NCBI GenBank assembly: GCA_001414345.1
Contig: LLCB01000075.1
Location: 62,001 to 126,000 of the forward strand
DNA length: 64,000 nucleotides
DNA from: Hymenoscyphus infarciens
Lineage: Eukaryota; Ascomycota; Leotiomycetes; Helotiales; Helotiaceae
Reading direction: 5' to 3'
The position numbers and the translations under genes are program-made. Position 1 is the stretch's first letter. Every line of letters begins with the position of its first letter. The notes under the pieces are model-generated. The model saw only the letters and a program-made list of their open reading frames with translations. It made no database searches and was not told where the DNA came from. Positions 10,723 to 21,556 of this stretch are shown here, in pieces.

Positions 10723-12397
10723 ATGGGGCTTCGCAACCTCTTCAGCCATGGGAGTCGGCTCGATACGGAGAGAAAGCGGGAGAAGGAGAAGATGGGCTCC
10801 ATGGCGAAGCACCACAGCTTTGTCAAATGCTCGATTGAGAAAAGGTCGCGACCTCGAAAAAAGACCAAGATCGACAGCAGAGCCACAGACAGAATGATGA
10901 ACCACAGCACGAACTTTCAACTCTATCGACTAACTCGTCTCCGCGACACTACGAAGCAAAGTGAGGAACTCCCATACCAGAAACGCGTCTGGTCGCGCAG
11001 AACGATCTCGAACCAAAACTCGCCAAATGCTCATATCATTACCAATACAACCTTTGTGAACTGCACACTGGAATCCTGCAAGTTGAGCAACTGCCAGCTG
11101 ATAGGTTGTCTTGTGACGAACTGCAAGGCTGTCGACTCAGAACTCTCCGACAGTTTGATTTCCTGGCATCACCTTGACAAATACGAAGAATGGGTCTTCG
11201 AAAATTGCAAATTCTCGAACTGTATTTTGGAAAACGCAATCGTAAAGAACTCGGAGCTCCTCAGAAGCAACATTGAACTCGCGTCGACTTATTTGGGTCA
11301 GAACCGCATTGTCAGCGATTATGGTCCAGGATTCTTCATCCGCCGAAGCTATCTGCAAGGCTGTGCGCTTCGCAGTTGCAGTATTAGTAGGGCTATTATA
11401 GCAGATTCACAACTCTCCGACGCCTGTACAATGGACTTTGTAACGATATCACGATGCAAGTTAGGTGATTCAATAATCAGACAAAGCACGGCAATCGAAT
11501 CCACAGCCATCCGTTGCAAACTCTTCAGGACCACAATCCAACACTGCGCCCTTTCGAGAAACCGTTTCAGTCGTTGCGACATTGGGCAGAAAGCATCTGT
11601 CTTGCACCGTCTACCTCCAGAAATTAGGTTGAGGATTTACCAATACTCGGTTGACCATTTGCCGTCTTCCATTTATCTAGGCAGGAAACACGAGCCCGAG
11701 CTCAGAAATTTGATTGCTGCTTTGAGAGGAGACCAAGAATTATATCAAGAGGCCATAGAGGTACGAGACCGTTATGTCTGCTTCGAGTACAGGGCAGAAT
11801 ATCATGGTCCTGGCAGTGGATGCTCATTCACCGGCGATCCTTTGCCGGAAAAGGCGTGGCGGTCCCTTCAGAGGTGGACATTACAGTAAGTGCTTCAACT
11901 CTCAGAGAAAGAGTCCTCTAACATGATCTAGATTCGCTTTTCAAGAAGAGTATAACGGGAGACAGGTGATAGCCGATCGCCTTCGTCTAACATCTAAGCT
12001 CAAATTTCTTTGTCTCGAGATTCAAGACTTTGCATGGCTCGACTCAAATAATTTTTGGGAAACTATTGGGCTATTTTCAGAACTCACTTCACTTGTCCGA
12101 TTGTCTATCATGTTTTATCCAAAACGAGATGATATCAGGCTATCCTCTGGATTTAGGCGGCAACTTTACAATTGGTTAGCGCGGCTTAGAAGTGCTGGAT
12201 TTCCCGGGGGGCACAATAGTCAATTTGGAATGGCGATAATACCATGGGAGATACGACCATACATCCCGGCGCTAGATAAAGTCTTTGGTGTCAAATCATA
12301 CACAGATGTGCTCCCCGGTAGTAATGGCTGCAATTGGATATGGCAAGCGAGGAAGGGCGGAACGTTGAAAATGGGACCATTGCCAGCACCCAGGTAG
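10723..12397 (+). CDS. Cys-rich pentapeptide-repeat protein with F-box-like module, array member 4, intact
   Basis: Exons 10723-11885 and 11932-12397; the 46-bp intron has GTAAGT, a CTAAC branch site and TAG, phase 2; product 542 aa. I chose ATG 10723 because upstream residues have no counterpart in the paralogs. Residues 1-100 are basic and low in structure. Pentapeptide-like repeats cover about 110-145, 158-182 and 205-290, with Cys or Ser at the i-2 position and Leu/Ile/Val at the centre (FVNCTLESCKLSNCQLIGC). Such repeats are known to form a right-handed square beta helix. An F-box-like segment, LHRLPPEIRLRIYQYSV, is at about 295-310, followed by LIAALRGDQELYQEAIEV. The C-terminal exon ends with CNWIWQARKGGTL. 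This is the only full pentapeptide copy without a break. Function unknown; a role as a substrate adaptor or scaffold is inference. Confidence 0.72.
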
Positions 12398-12732
12398 ATA
12401 GAGGACAAGTTGGTGGGCAGCCACGGGTATTTTGACTATTAGGTTTCGATGCTCCAGCAACCTGATAGGGTCTGATAGGAGTAATCTCTGTGGAAAACAT
12501 GTTAATTAGCAGGCAAGTTAAAGTAGAGTCGATACGTGAGGCGTGGATGGCGAAGTTCACTTACATGAATGGCCCGTAGTGGACTGGGTGCAAGATATAA
12601 TACATGGTGTTCTCTGGAATATGGACTTATCAGCCCAAGTGCCCAATTGAATTAGCTTGTCGATACCTGAAAATCAATAGACAATAAAAACTCCGGGGAG
12701 GGTGTAATTCATAATTCATTGGTTTCATTAAC
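12398..12732. other. Convergent intergenic spacer
   Basis: 335 bp between the stop of array member 4 (+) and the stop of the GIY-YIG gene (-). Presumably both 3' ends and polyadenylation signals lie here. Nothing specific was recognised. Confidence 0.4.
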
Positions 12733-13935
12733 TCATCTCATGGCCTCCCGTTCGCCCCATTCAACCCACCTACGAATAATTTCATCAACAGCCTTGACTC
12801 CATTCTTGCTAGCATCAACTTCAAACCATTCCCTATGTTCCCTTCCGCATGTTCCACACTTTTCACCCCCTTTGGCTCTCCTGCTGCTCAGCTCAATATG
12901 TATTAACCTCTCTACTTTGTTAACGTTCGGAACCTTGCGAGGTGTTCTCGGTGGCTCGTTCGCATTGTTCGCAGAGGGGGTAGTTGAATGATACGGATAA
13001 TATCGAATGAGTGAGACGTTGTACCCGCATTGCCGTGTCCATTGATTCAGCCTCCTCTGGACATTTTGAGCCCTACCAATCTTGAGAAGCATGGTTTTCT
13101 TATTCGAGGTATCTGGAGTTGCTGCGGCAAAGGTATTCAGTACTTCGGAAGTTCGTCTTTGACCATTGGCGGGTCTCAAGGGAGGCGCGAGTAAGGTAGA
13201 GGCCGCTTCCGAGGGGGCGTCGGCGGGAAGAGACTCGGGAGTAAGCCAGAACATGTAAATGAACCCCTCGTCGTCGCGTTCGGAAAAGGGTTTCGCCAAT
13301 TCAGCAAGTAATAAGGCTGCAGTTTGTGGTGGTGTGGATGGTGGTATAAGAGATATGAATTCTCCAGTCCTCGAGGATGGATCCCTAGCAATACGAGGCC
13401 TGCTCAACTTCTCCTTCGAGGATTTCTGGGGTGGGATCGTGGCATTTGTACGTCGAGCAGTCTTATTTGCTGGCCTGGCAGAAACTCGTCCTCCGTCCTC
13501 CTCGCCAATACAGCAGAGGAGTAATAATGAGCTTCTTTGCTTCTGTCGCGGTGGTCTGAGTGTCGAGGCTCCAGGCTTTTCGGTGTGCTGTCCATGCTGA
13601 CGGGTCCTACTTTGACGTGGCTTCCGCCCTGCATCCTGCTCAACTTCAAGCAATCCCAATCTGTCCACCAATGTATCGACGCTCGTTCGCTCTTGGATCG
13701 TTTGATGTTTTCGTTGCGGTAAGGGTGTTGGTGTATTGCTTGCAGACGCTTGCTCTCGGTGCTGCCAACAAAACGCTTCTGGGCTGGGTAATCTTTGCGG
13801 AATCGGACTCGGACTTTTCGAGATCGCTCTTCGACATGGTCGTCCGTTGGAGGTGAGACCTCTACATGTTGCTGCCGGATTTTTCGAGTCTGATCGAGGG
13901 AGAAGAGACTCGGGGGTATGGGGAATGAAAGGCAT
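12733..13935 (-). CDS. GIY-YIG nuclease-fold protein (T5orf172 / DUF1766 family)
   Basis: Single exon, 400 aa, from ATG 13935. A further upstream in-frame start at 14061 gives an N-terminus with no family resemblance. The N-terminus TCRGLTSNGRPCRRAISKS and a nearby CWQH form the Cys/His motif typical of this fungal family. A long basic, low-complexity linker follows. The C-terminal third is the T5orf172 domain: GFIYMFWLTPE (GIY-YIG-like start), KIGRAQNVQRRLNQWTRQCG, VNKVERLIHIELSSRR, then a Cys pair in CGTCGREHREWFEV and KAVDEIIRRWVEWGE. GIY-YIG folds are endonucleases, but many fungal members have no demonstrated activity. It is unrelated to its neighbours. Confidence 0.88.
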   Translation of the reverse strand: MPFIPHTPESLLPRSDSKNPAATCRGLTSNGRPCRRAISKSPSPIPQRLPSPEAFCWQHREQASASNTPTPLPQRKHQTIQERTSVDTLVDRLGLLEVEQDAGRKPRQSRTRQHGQHTEKPGASTLRPPRQKQRSSLLLLCCIGEEDGGRVSARPANKTARRTNATIPPQKSSKEKLSRPRIARDPSSRTGEFISLIPPSTPPQTAALLLAELAKPFSERDDEGFIYMFWLTPESLPADAPSEAASTLLAPPLRPANGQRRTSEVLNTFAAATPDTSNKKTMLLKIGRAQNVQRRLNQWTRQCGYNVSLIRYYPYHSTTPSANNANEPPRTPRKVPNVNKVERLIHIELSSRRAKGGEKCGTCGREHREWFEVDASKNGVKAVDEIIRRWVEWGEREAMR

Positions 13936-15871
13936 GTTTCTGGGGGATATCTCTGGGGAATAAAAAAGTAGGAGAATGTTTACAAACCTAGTTAAGTGCT
14001 GAAGGCCCGTAGCATAGTATATACTCGCCTCGGAGCGTCGGGTGGCAGTGACTGTGGGCATCCATCTGGCCCAGTCATGATGTTGAACTTAGAAGGCTGC
14101 CTGTGGGCTGGGTGAGGTGGCTGGGATTTTAGCGCCAGGGCAGGTGGCGTGACTCCACCCACACGTGATTCAAATACCCCCCAATTTAGGTGATGTTTTC
14201 TTGTTTTAGCAGTCGTTCGTACCTTCCTTCCTAACTACCATTGTTCCAACTTTATAGGGCAATGAAAAGTCATTCTCCAAAGTGATTAGGGAAATTTAAA
14301 TCTTTAACTCATATAGTGTCAAACAATGACTCAAATTCACACTTAAAAGAAGGTAGGTCTTTAATACTATTTATATAGTCTACAGTAAGGCAACGTTAGC
14401 TGTGAAATTACTTGAAGTTTCGATTCTTTCTCAATAACCCTCTAACAAAAACGACTCAAAGAATCCACATGCCACAATTCTGCTTCCTATGCGACTCATG
14501 GCGCTTCAATGCTGGGAATATTGGATTTATTACAAGGTGAATTAAGGTGGAATCGGATAGTAGAGGAAGATCAATACAGGGATCTCTCCAAAAGAGAATC
14601 ACTTTTGGCAGATTTTGATAGAATTGCTGATGGCTAAGCACATTGGAACTACGTGTAGACACCTTGAGTTTATCAGAGTATACGAAAATATACTATTTGA
14701 GGAAGAAAGTTCAAGATGGTAAAAGCTCCAGGGTTGTTATTTGTACTCTACGTTGTGGCTTTTCTTAGTCAATACCTCCTCATTTGAGTGCTGTGAGACG
14801 GCTACATACGATTTCTTGGACTGCATTGGTTTGGTAGTTTGCCGCTATCTCATTGGTCTATAATAAATCTGCCAGTCCAATTTTCACCTTTGGTGCGGGG
14901 AACTTCCTCTCAATTGCTCAACCTACAGCCCGAGGATAGGTGCTTGCGTAAAGTACTTTGCTAATTACCACTAAGCTCTCGAGGTGCGGGATTTATTAGA
15001 TGCAACGAGAAACTTTAGACATGAACCAGTGCTGGTAAAAGCTGCACAAAATATGACGAGGTTATCAAAAACAATCTGTACCGAGGACAACTACCCAGAT
15101 AATTTTCCACCCTGCCGGCACCTATCTCTTTTCTAGGTTCTACTAAATAGTCTTGGAGTATTAAAGCAATTGTCCACGAAGTCGAGTAACTGGTCTTGCT
15201 TTTCCACAACTCTCTGGGACAATATTCATGGTTTTTCGAGATCTGCTCGGGTAATGATAAAAGGGGTTGGGGGTCGGTAGTCACGTGATGCTTATGCTCT
15301 TTTCCAACATAACTGAACGAAAATAATCGCAGCCCAACACTAAAAAGGCCTTGGAAATAACAAATGCACAATTATGAATTTATCCTTGGCTTCCAAAAAG
15401 GTGGGAATTCGTTCTTTGTGCATTTTTTGGAGTGTTTTACTATGTACTCGTTTAACTTTGAGGAGCAGAAACAGCTTCTGCAAAAATCCAGAAAGTTTGC
15501 ACTGAGACTGTGGAAATGATCTGTCACTCTCTCGTGGTGGACGTACAGGGTGCAGGGTACATGTGTGGAGGTTGAGTCTTGTGTCTGTTTTTCGTAAGGA
15601 AGCTGCGACCAAGAGAGAAAGAGAGAGAGAGAGTTGCGGCCGGGTGCACCTCGCTCCGCAAATGATTAGAGGAACGAGCAGCGACAACAATCAGAAGAAG
15701 GAGCAATCGTGTGTGGGAAGTCCAGGTATCTTTCTCGGGATCCCTTCTTCTGATTTTGGAGTTTTCGGACATCTACATCGAACCAGCAAACAGCAGCACA
15801 GCAGCAACAACAACACCACCACCACCACCACCACCACAGCCAAACCCTCCCTCCCCCCTCAATCTGCAACC
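13936..15871. other. Intergenic, about 1.9 kb, with simple repeats
   Basis: No gene is supported. Near the right end are a GA-rich tract (about 15611-15634) and a CAC/ACC tract (about 15814-15838), the latter in the probable 5' leader of the next gene. Open frames in this stretch are short and have no family resemblance. Confidence 0.45.
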
Positions 15872-16700
15872 ATGCACTTCCCCGGCGTGACGACTTGCTT
15901 CTGGATTGCCGCGGCTGTTGTCGTTTCTTGTGCTGTTTTTGTGTGGTTCCTGTTGGAGGGGCATTTTAAGCGCCAGCTTGATATCCATCGCTATAACGAG
16001 CGACGATACTGGATAGAGAATAGCAAATAAAAGAACTCGGCAAAGTACCGATTCTTACGAAAACGGTACACGTACCAGCCGATGATGGTAGCTCTTGTTG
16101 TGTGGGTCGTTTTCGTCACGTTAGGGGTATACCATACTGTCACCTATGGTCTTCCTCTCACTAAACGGAACAATTGTATTTGTTTTATCTTTTTTGTGGT
16201 CTCTGCGTTGGTAGATGCCGGATTGTTGGGGTACCAATTCAAAAAGAGGGATCAGGCATGGCACGTTTATGGTAAGTTGTTATTTCCTTCGTGTTTCCAA
16301 TTGTTGATACATAGCTTTTTGAAATGCTGGTTACCCGAACCAAGTGGAACAATATGGAATATTGTGCGAGTTGGGTCGAATGATCAGTCATTTCTCCAAA
16401 AGCTCTGGTACAACGTTTTGAAAGGCATGACTGACTTTGGTATTATTCATAGGGACCGGCTTCGGCTTTTTATCCCTCCTCTGCAACTGCATCATATTCG
16501 TCTTCACAATGATGGAGGGTGTGGCGGAGCACTGGGGTGCTGGGGAGTTATGGAATGCTACTTTGGCGTCGCTTTGCCTTGCCTGGGCCATAGCCTCTTT
16601 CTTTGCGGCTCTCAAAGTTACCAAAAAAGAGAAGGAACGCGGAAAGGCTCGCCGGGGATCCAATGTCGGCATCGACTTGGAGGAATATCCTCGACGTTAG
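15872..16700 (+). pseudogene. Small multi-pass membrane protein with an in-frame TAA
   Basis: Exon parts 15872-16271 and 16453-16700, joined by a 181-bp intron (GTAAGT...CATAG). They read as one frame of 215 codons except for a TAA at codon 53 (16028-16030). Hydrophobic segments: WIAAAVVVSCAVFVWFLL before the stop; after it VALVVWVVFVTLGVYHTV, ICFIFFVVSALVDAGLLGY, GFGFLSLLCNCIIFVFTM and LASLCLAWAIASFFAAL. The tail is basic (KKEKERGKARR). The sequence between the stop and the next ATG (16082) also reads as plausible protein, NSAKYRFLRKRYTYQP, which argues for a mutated Lys or Gln codon rather than two genes. Alternatively the true start is ATG 16082, giving a 145-aa four-helix protein. The family was not recognised. 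Confidence 0.5.
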
Positions 16701-17702
16701 TGTGTTAATTTTGTGGATTTTATATCGCTCTCCGCCCCTGAAGTTTCAATCCTTCTAGTACTTTAGTTTAGTACCGCCCTGTCGTGACCAACAAAGGAAT
16801 GTTTGGTGCGGACGGAGGGGGCGAGAGTACTCCAAGATGAGTTTGGCGTTCGCGTCGCCTTGGGGGTCAGTAGTCGATGGAAACCAAATCAAATTTCGAA
16901 TCAAATCGATCCGAATTCCTCGACGAAGCTAACAAACTCAACCAATCGATCAATCAAAAACGATGAAATCAAATCAAATCGAGAAATCCACTCAAACCCA
17001 CTCAAACCCACTCGAATACTGCCATGACATGCGATTCCAGCATTACGCATGTACGCAGACACGAGAATAACACCTCCTCACATCAACTGCTCCTGAAAAG
17101 TTGCCAACAATGAACCCTCCTAACACGGCAAAGCATACTGAAATTTAGTGCCGAAGATACCAAGAGTAAGATTCCAGGGAAATATTCAGGTGAAACAGCT
17201 CAACGATTCAACTACACAAAACCACCGATTGCTCAAAGGTCCATGCGATACTTGAAGACACAACTTGAATTACCGAGGCTAGCACCACTGGGTCAAGGGT
17301 TCTTCCGTGGGCATCAGAGAGATTGTCTCAGCACGAACTGGCAAATTAACCGTTTCGATAAAGCCGCTTCAATCTTCTCATCATTCGCGCAATATCCAAT
17401 TCAAAGACTCAACAGCCACAACAGCCACAAAAATCCGTGCACACTTGTGAACTACCAAGTGTGTTGAATCTCAGCTACTCTCGGTAGCACGTCATGAACA
17501 TCGATTTCGCGAGTAGCTGCGGCTTTGATGAGCTAGGGCATGACCTAAGCTTGGCCTGTTGCGAAGTCCACACACCGTCATGCCACCATACTATAACTAT
17601 ACTCACGTCAAACCTCCGACGCTGATCTTATTCTTCCTTCATTCTCAAATTTCCATTCAACCATTCCACTCGAACCCAATACTGAGAATCTTGGCTTCCA
17701 AA
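16701..17702. other. Intergenic, about 1.0 kb
   Basis: It contains a low-complexity tract of AAATC/CAAAT units and a repeated CCCACTCAAA (about 16880-17015). No gene or RNA was recognised. The right part is the promoter and leader of the next gene. Confidence 0.4.
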
Positions 17703-18767
17703 ATGTACGCATTTTGCGACGAAGAATCCCCCTCCATACCATCCGATCCGGAGAGGGATGTCGATGATCTCAGCAGTGACGAATCCGACTGGGACGAGTT
17801 TAGGTTTCCTGGACGCTGGGAATTCAGCCAACACACGCCCATCTTGACTGCTCTCTTGACGATTCTTGGATGGACACAACTGCTTGGCGCGCTTGTCTTA
17901 TTTACCTGCACCGACGGGAATATGGGCTTCACATACCCCTGGAAGGGACAAAGTTATGGAAAATCCTTTCACCTTTTGCTTAGGCTATCTCTCGCTGCCC
18001 AACTCTATGCATTTCAGTATGGTTACTCCTCCATTCTCATGCCATCAGCAGAAGCTCGCCGGCGCGATAGTTATCAAAGTCTTCTGGGTTGTATCCACTC
18101 CAACTTGAGTACTCCTCGAATAACGGACTGGAAATGGGTACGCTTTCAATATACACTGGACCTTGCCGGACTAGACAGCATCGAAGAATCAAAAGGCGAT
18201 ATTCCATTATCTGTGGCCAATCCTCAAAGTACCTATACGTTTCAAGCAGCGCATATGGACGAGGAACGAGTTCGTTTTGCATTATTCGTAGCGGACCCAC
18301 GGCAATCAGGTTGCCTCTTCCACACCTACTCGAGGCAGCACTCTGTTTGGAGTCTTTCATGCATTCAGCTCGTAATATCTATCTTATTAGTGTCTCTAGC
18401 TTTCACCATGGATTTAGTCTGCGCCGAAGGGCCATCGACAGTGTTCTTCCTATCATCACTTCTCGGAGTAATTTTTCTTCTAATCTGGGTGGTTTTCCAG
18501 AATCTTGCCATATTTGCTTTTAAAGAAGCGGGGCTGTTTTGGCGACAGGGACAACTTGCACGAGCTGTTAGGAAGGACTTACTCGTAGGACCCACAGTTC
18601 AAGATATGGAAAAGGGGCAAAACCAAGAGGATGTAAGACGGGCGTCAAGGAAAAGATTCGAGGACTTTATTTGGGAGGTTTTGATAACCGGCCAGGAAAC
18701 ACCATTTGAGTTGAAATTCAAAATGGAGAGAAAATTCTATCCGTTACTTGACCTAATCCGGCTGTGA
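17703..18767 (+). CDS. Hypothetical membrane protein, 354 aa
   Basis: Single open frame. ATG 17703 was chosen because the upstream extension to 17559 is leader-like. The N-terminal 40 residues are acidic and Ser-rich (cytosolic). Hydrophobic stretches lie at about 46-69 (ILTALLTILGWTQLLGALVLF), a weaker one at 91-113, then 216-236 and 246-273 (FFLSSLLGVIFLLIWVVF). After the last comes a conserved block, AFKEAGLFWRQGQLARAVRKDLLVGPTVQDMEK, also seen in the broken copy downstream (VFREAGWLWNEGSLARDVREQRLV...DLEK). No known family was recognised. It is probably a lineage-restricted membrane protein; its job is unknown. Confidence 0.6.
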   Translation: MYAFCDEESPSIPSDPERDVDDLSSDESDWDEFRFPGRWEFSQHTPILTALLTILGWTQLLGALVLFTCTDGNMGFTYPWKGQSYGKSFHLLLRLSLAAQLYAFQYGYSSILMPSAEARRRDSYQSLLGCIHSNLSTPRITDWKWVRFQYTLDLAGLDSIEESKGDIPLSVANPQSTYTFQAAHMDEERVRFALFVADPRQSGCLFHTYSRQHSVWSLSCIQLVISILLVSLAFTMDLVCAEGPSTVFFLSSLLGVIFLLIWVVFQNLAIFAFKEAGLFWRQGQLARAVRKDLLVGPTVQDMEKGQNQEDVRRASRKRFEDFIWEVLITGQETPFELKFKMERKFYPLLDLIRL

Positions 18768-19322
18768 TTTTTAGGTTGGGATGGAAAAGGTTGCATGCAG
18801 TTCAGATGGAGGTTAACTGTGCTCTTTTCGTCTTATGGGCGGGTTGGTGGCAGTCCATAGATGATGGACCATTTGCCCGTAGAGGGCTTACACAATACAC
18901 GTTCCAAAGTTGTCTAGCCAGCTGTTGTAGGTTTTCAATCAAAACATATGACAAGTTCATGCAGAAATGGAGTGTTGTTGCCGGGGGCTCTGAGAGAAGG
19001 AGATTAAAACATGAATCCAGATTGCCCCAACAGCTTTACATAATCCTCGTTATTATATAGACTTTACGACAAGGGTGAGTGGAGTAATCGAGAGTGGGAA
19101 GCCTCTACATTTCGGAATCGCCTCCATCTCGAGTCAGGTGACTTTTGAAATCTATCACTACTGGAACACACTTAACTCTAGCTGGGCACTAACGTACTAG
19201 ATGCGCGCACACATCACCGCGAACTCATTAATACATATTCAGCCGCCAGACTCCAGCATGCTGCAACCAAATTCTATAATGAATCCTTACCTACCTGGAA
19301 ACCGGCGTCCTAAGCGGCAAGG
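18768..19322. other. Intergenic
   Basis: About 550 bp between the intact membrane-protein gene and its broken relative. It may contain unrecognisable 5' remnants of the latter. No other feature was seen. Confidence 0.35.
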
Positions 19323-20139
19323 ACAACTACATTGGTGGCACAAAGCATAGCATTTCCATCCTTATTTGGCACCGGTAATGATATTCCTCCATTTTGGGGG
19401 TTCTGGGTTGACTTTATCATTCTCGCCATGCCTCTTTTCATGATATGCTCCATCCTTAAGTCCGACGAAGTGGAATTGGAAGGTTCAGTCATGTGAAAAG
19501 TGATACTCCTACACAATCAATGCTTTTTGGCTTTCAGCAAACCTTTGCGCAATTTGAGACGGATACTCAGAAGTCTTGTACCCAAAACGAAAAAGCACTC
19601 GAGCGAGCATGCTAGACTGTGTCAGGGAGAATTCATACCCCCCACCGAAAGGGGTATACTTTTTCAAATGGATTTTATTTCGATATATCAGAAAGGACGA
19701 AAAACCACACAATGACGAGGGGTCGCACGATGTGGGAATTTATAAGAGGCGATATATCTTGGCACTTTATCCCGTGGACCCGCAAGTGAAGGAAATACAG
19801 GTCTTTGACTGCGTCAAAAGAGACTCTTTGCGGTGGATGGCCGGTTGGCAGCTTTCGAGTATTATTCTGATTCTAATGATGGTTTCAGATTTCAAATCGT
19901 ATGAGTGGCTTTTGGCGCTACCTATATTCTTGCTAGATATGGTATTCTTTGCGGCATTTGGGTTGTTTGTGTTTAGAGAAGCTGGATGGCTTTGGAATGA
20001 AGGAAGTCTCGCAAGGGACGTAAGAGAACAGCGTTTGGTAGCCGAATTCTCTACTCCACGGGACTTAGAGAAAAGAAACATGATTAACAAGAAGGCGAAA
20101 AGAAGTGGAAAAGTCGTCATAGAAAACATTGATAGATGA
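19323..20139 (+). pseudogene. Decayed relative of the 17703-18767 membrane protein
   Basis: An N-terminal fragment at 19323-19496 (IPPFWGFWVDFIILAMPLFM) ends at TGA. After a frame change, 19576-20139 encodes YILALYPVDPQVKEIQVFDC, then WMAGWQLSSIILILMMV and FLLDMVFFAAFGLFVFREAG. The block FREAGWLWNEGSLARDVREQ corresponds to FKEAGLFWRQGQLARAVRKD in the upstream gene, and VDPQ to ADPRQ. The order of hydrophobic segments is the same. The lack of a continuous frame points to a decayed tandem duplicate. Confidence 0.55.
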
Positions 20140-21556
20140 TGCGATATAGGCCTCATGGAAAAGAAAAGAAGAGACGTGTATTTGGTCCTAGCGGTGGAAT
20201 AGGTGATCTTGGAGAGCCTACGCTTGTCCGAGAGGCCAAAAACATACTAGAACCATCGTCGGGGGAAAGCTAGATATCGTACTCTTCTTCCTAATTCACT
20301 TCACCTAACTCGAGAAAATGTCAAGTATTAGTATATATACTTTAGATAATTAGGTTTAAACATCTTAAATAGTGGAGAAGAGCAGAAGACAGTTTTCCCA
20401 AACAGCTATCCGCTACCACAATTCAGAACTTAATGAATTTCTCTGGCTTGTTTTTACTATCAGTGTCCAGATACATTAGCTTAACTCTTACAGTCTTACT
20501 TCGTCAAGTTCTTACTTTTTCTAGTTGTAGATTGTTCTAGTCTGCTCTGCTTTAGTATCTTCTTCCAAAGGGGCGTAGACATGGTATTCAGAAAAGTCCT
20601 TGGCGGTAGTAAATGTGTATTCTTGTTTTCGCAGTTTTTCTGCCTATGTATTAGAGAACCTTTGCTCCGTCCTCCTGAGCCTTCAGGTACCATTCGTATA
20701 GCTATTGAAATAATATTATTCATTTGTGAGCAATCGCACTGACACCTTTTTAAAGTTGTTTGTCCTTCTTAAAAGTAAATAAACCAATAAAACACTCTCT
20801 AAACTCTCCAGCCTTATCTTTCGGACATATTTTCAGACATGTCTTTACAAACTTATTCTCGCAGTTAGAGCAATTAGTTAATTTAGAAACATTATCTCCC
20901 GGACTGTTTTTCGGAGATGTTATCTCGGATTTATTTCGTAGCTCAGAGAAATACAAAAACTATCGGACTTTTTCTCTATAGTTCATTCCGATTCATTCTG
21001 AATCTCGGAAATATTCTCGCGGTTTTATTGAGTTGATCGGATATTCCTTCCGATATATTTAGTTCGGAATTGGCTAGGTTGGAGATCTTCTCTTTTACTC
21101 TTTGAGATACATTTATTCTCGGAGTTATCTTTGGCATACTTGTCTGTTAGACATGTTCTCTCGGATGAATTTACTCGGCTTTATTCAGTCGCTCGGACGG
21201 CTCCGGAAATAGGTTTTCGGAAATAAATAAAATTTATCTCTCGCCGCCCCAGAGATATATCTAACTTTGAAAAAGAAAAAGAAATCACTCTGTAGAATCT
21301 AGGTAGTATCATATATCGTTAAAAGTCGTTCCAATCATTATTGGTGACAATCTAGCTATAGCAACAGCGAAAGACAAGTGAAAACCAAGAAGCAAGTCAA
21401 GCTCATCATCTCCCCCAAGCCCTCAAATATATAAGCAAAACGAAAGGAATCTCGTATGTCGTGTCTCATTTCCCAGGTATGCGCCACGCCAAAACGAATG
21501 TCAACATCACCAGGAGCAATATCACTCACCACATCCCAATCTAGCCACGTCTATAC
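20140..21556. other. Intergenic, about 1.4 kb, with a TCGGA-rich stretch
   Basis: Between about 20815 and 21230 the motif TCGGA or TCCGA recurs roughly every 20-40 bases within TTATT/ATTC-rich sequence, suggesting an old degenerate repeat. No convincing gene was found. The left part is the 3' flank of the broken membrane gene; the right part is the 3' flank of the ankyrin gene. Confidence 0.4.

Noticed and set aside
3135..12397. Biosynthetic gene cluster or two-gene defence module
   Set aside because: The four genes are paralogs of one family with no enzyme partner, so a pathway or bipartite system is not supported.
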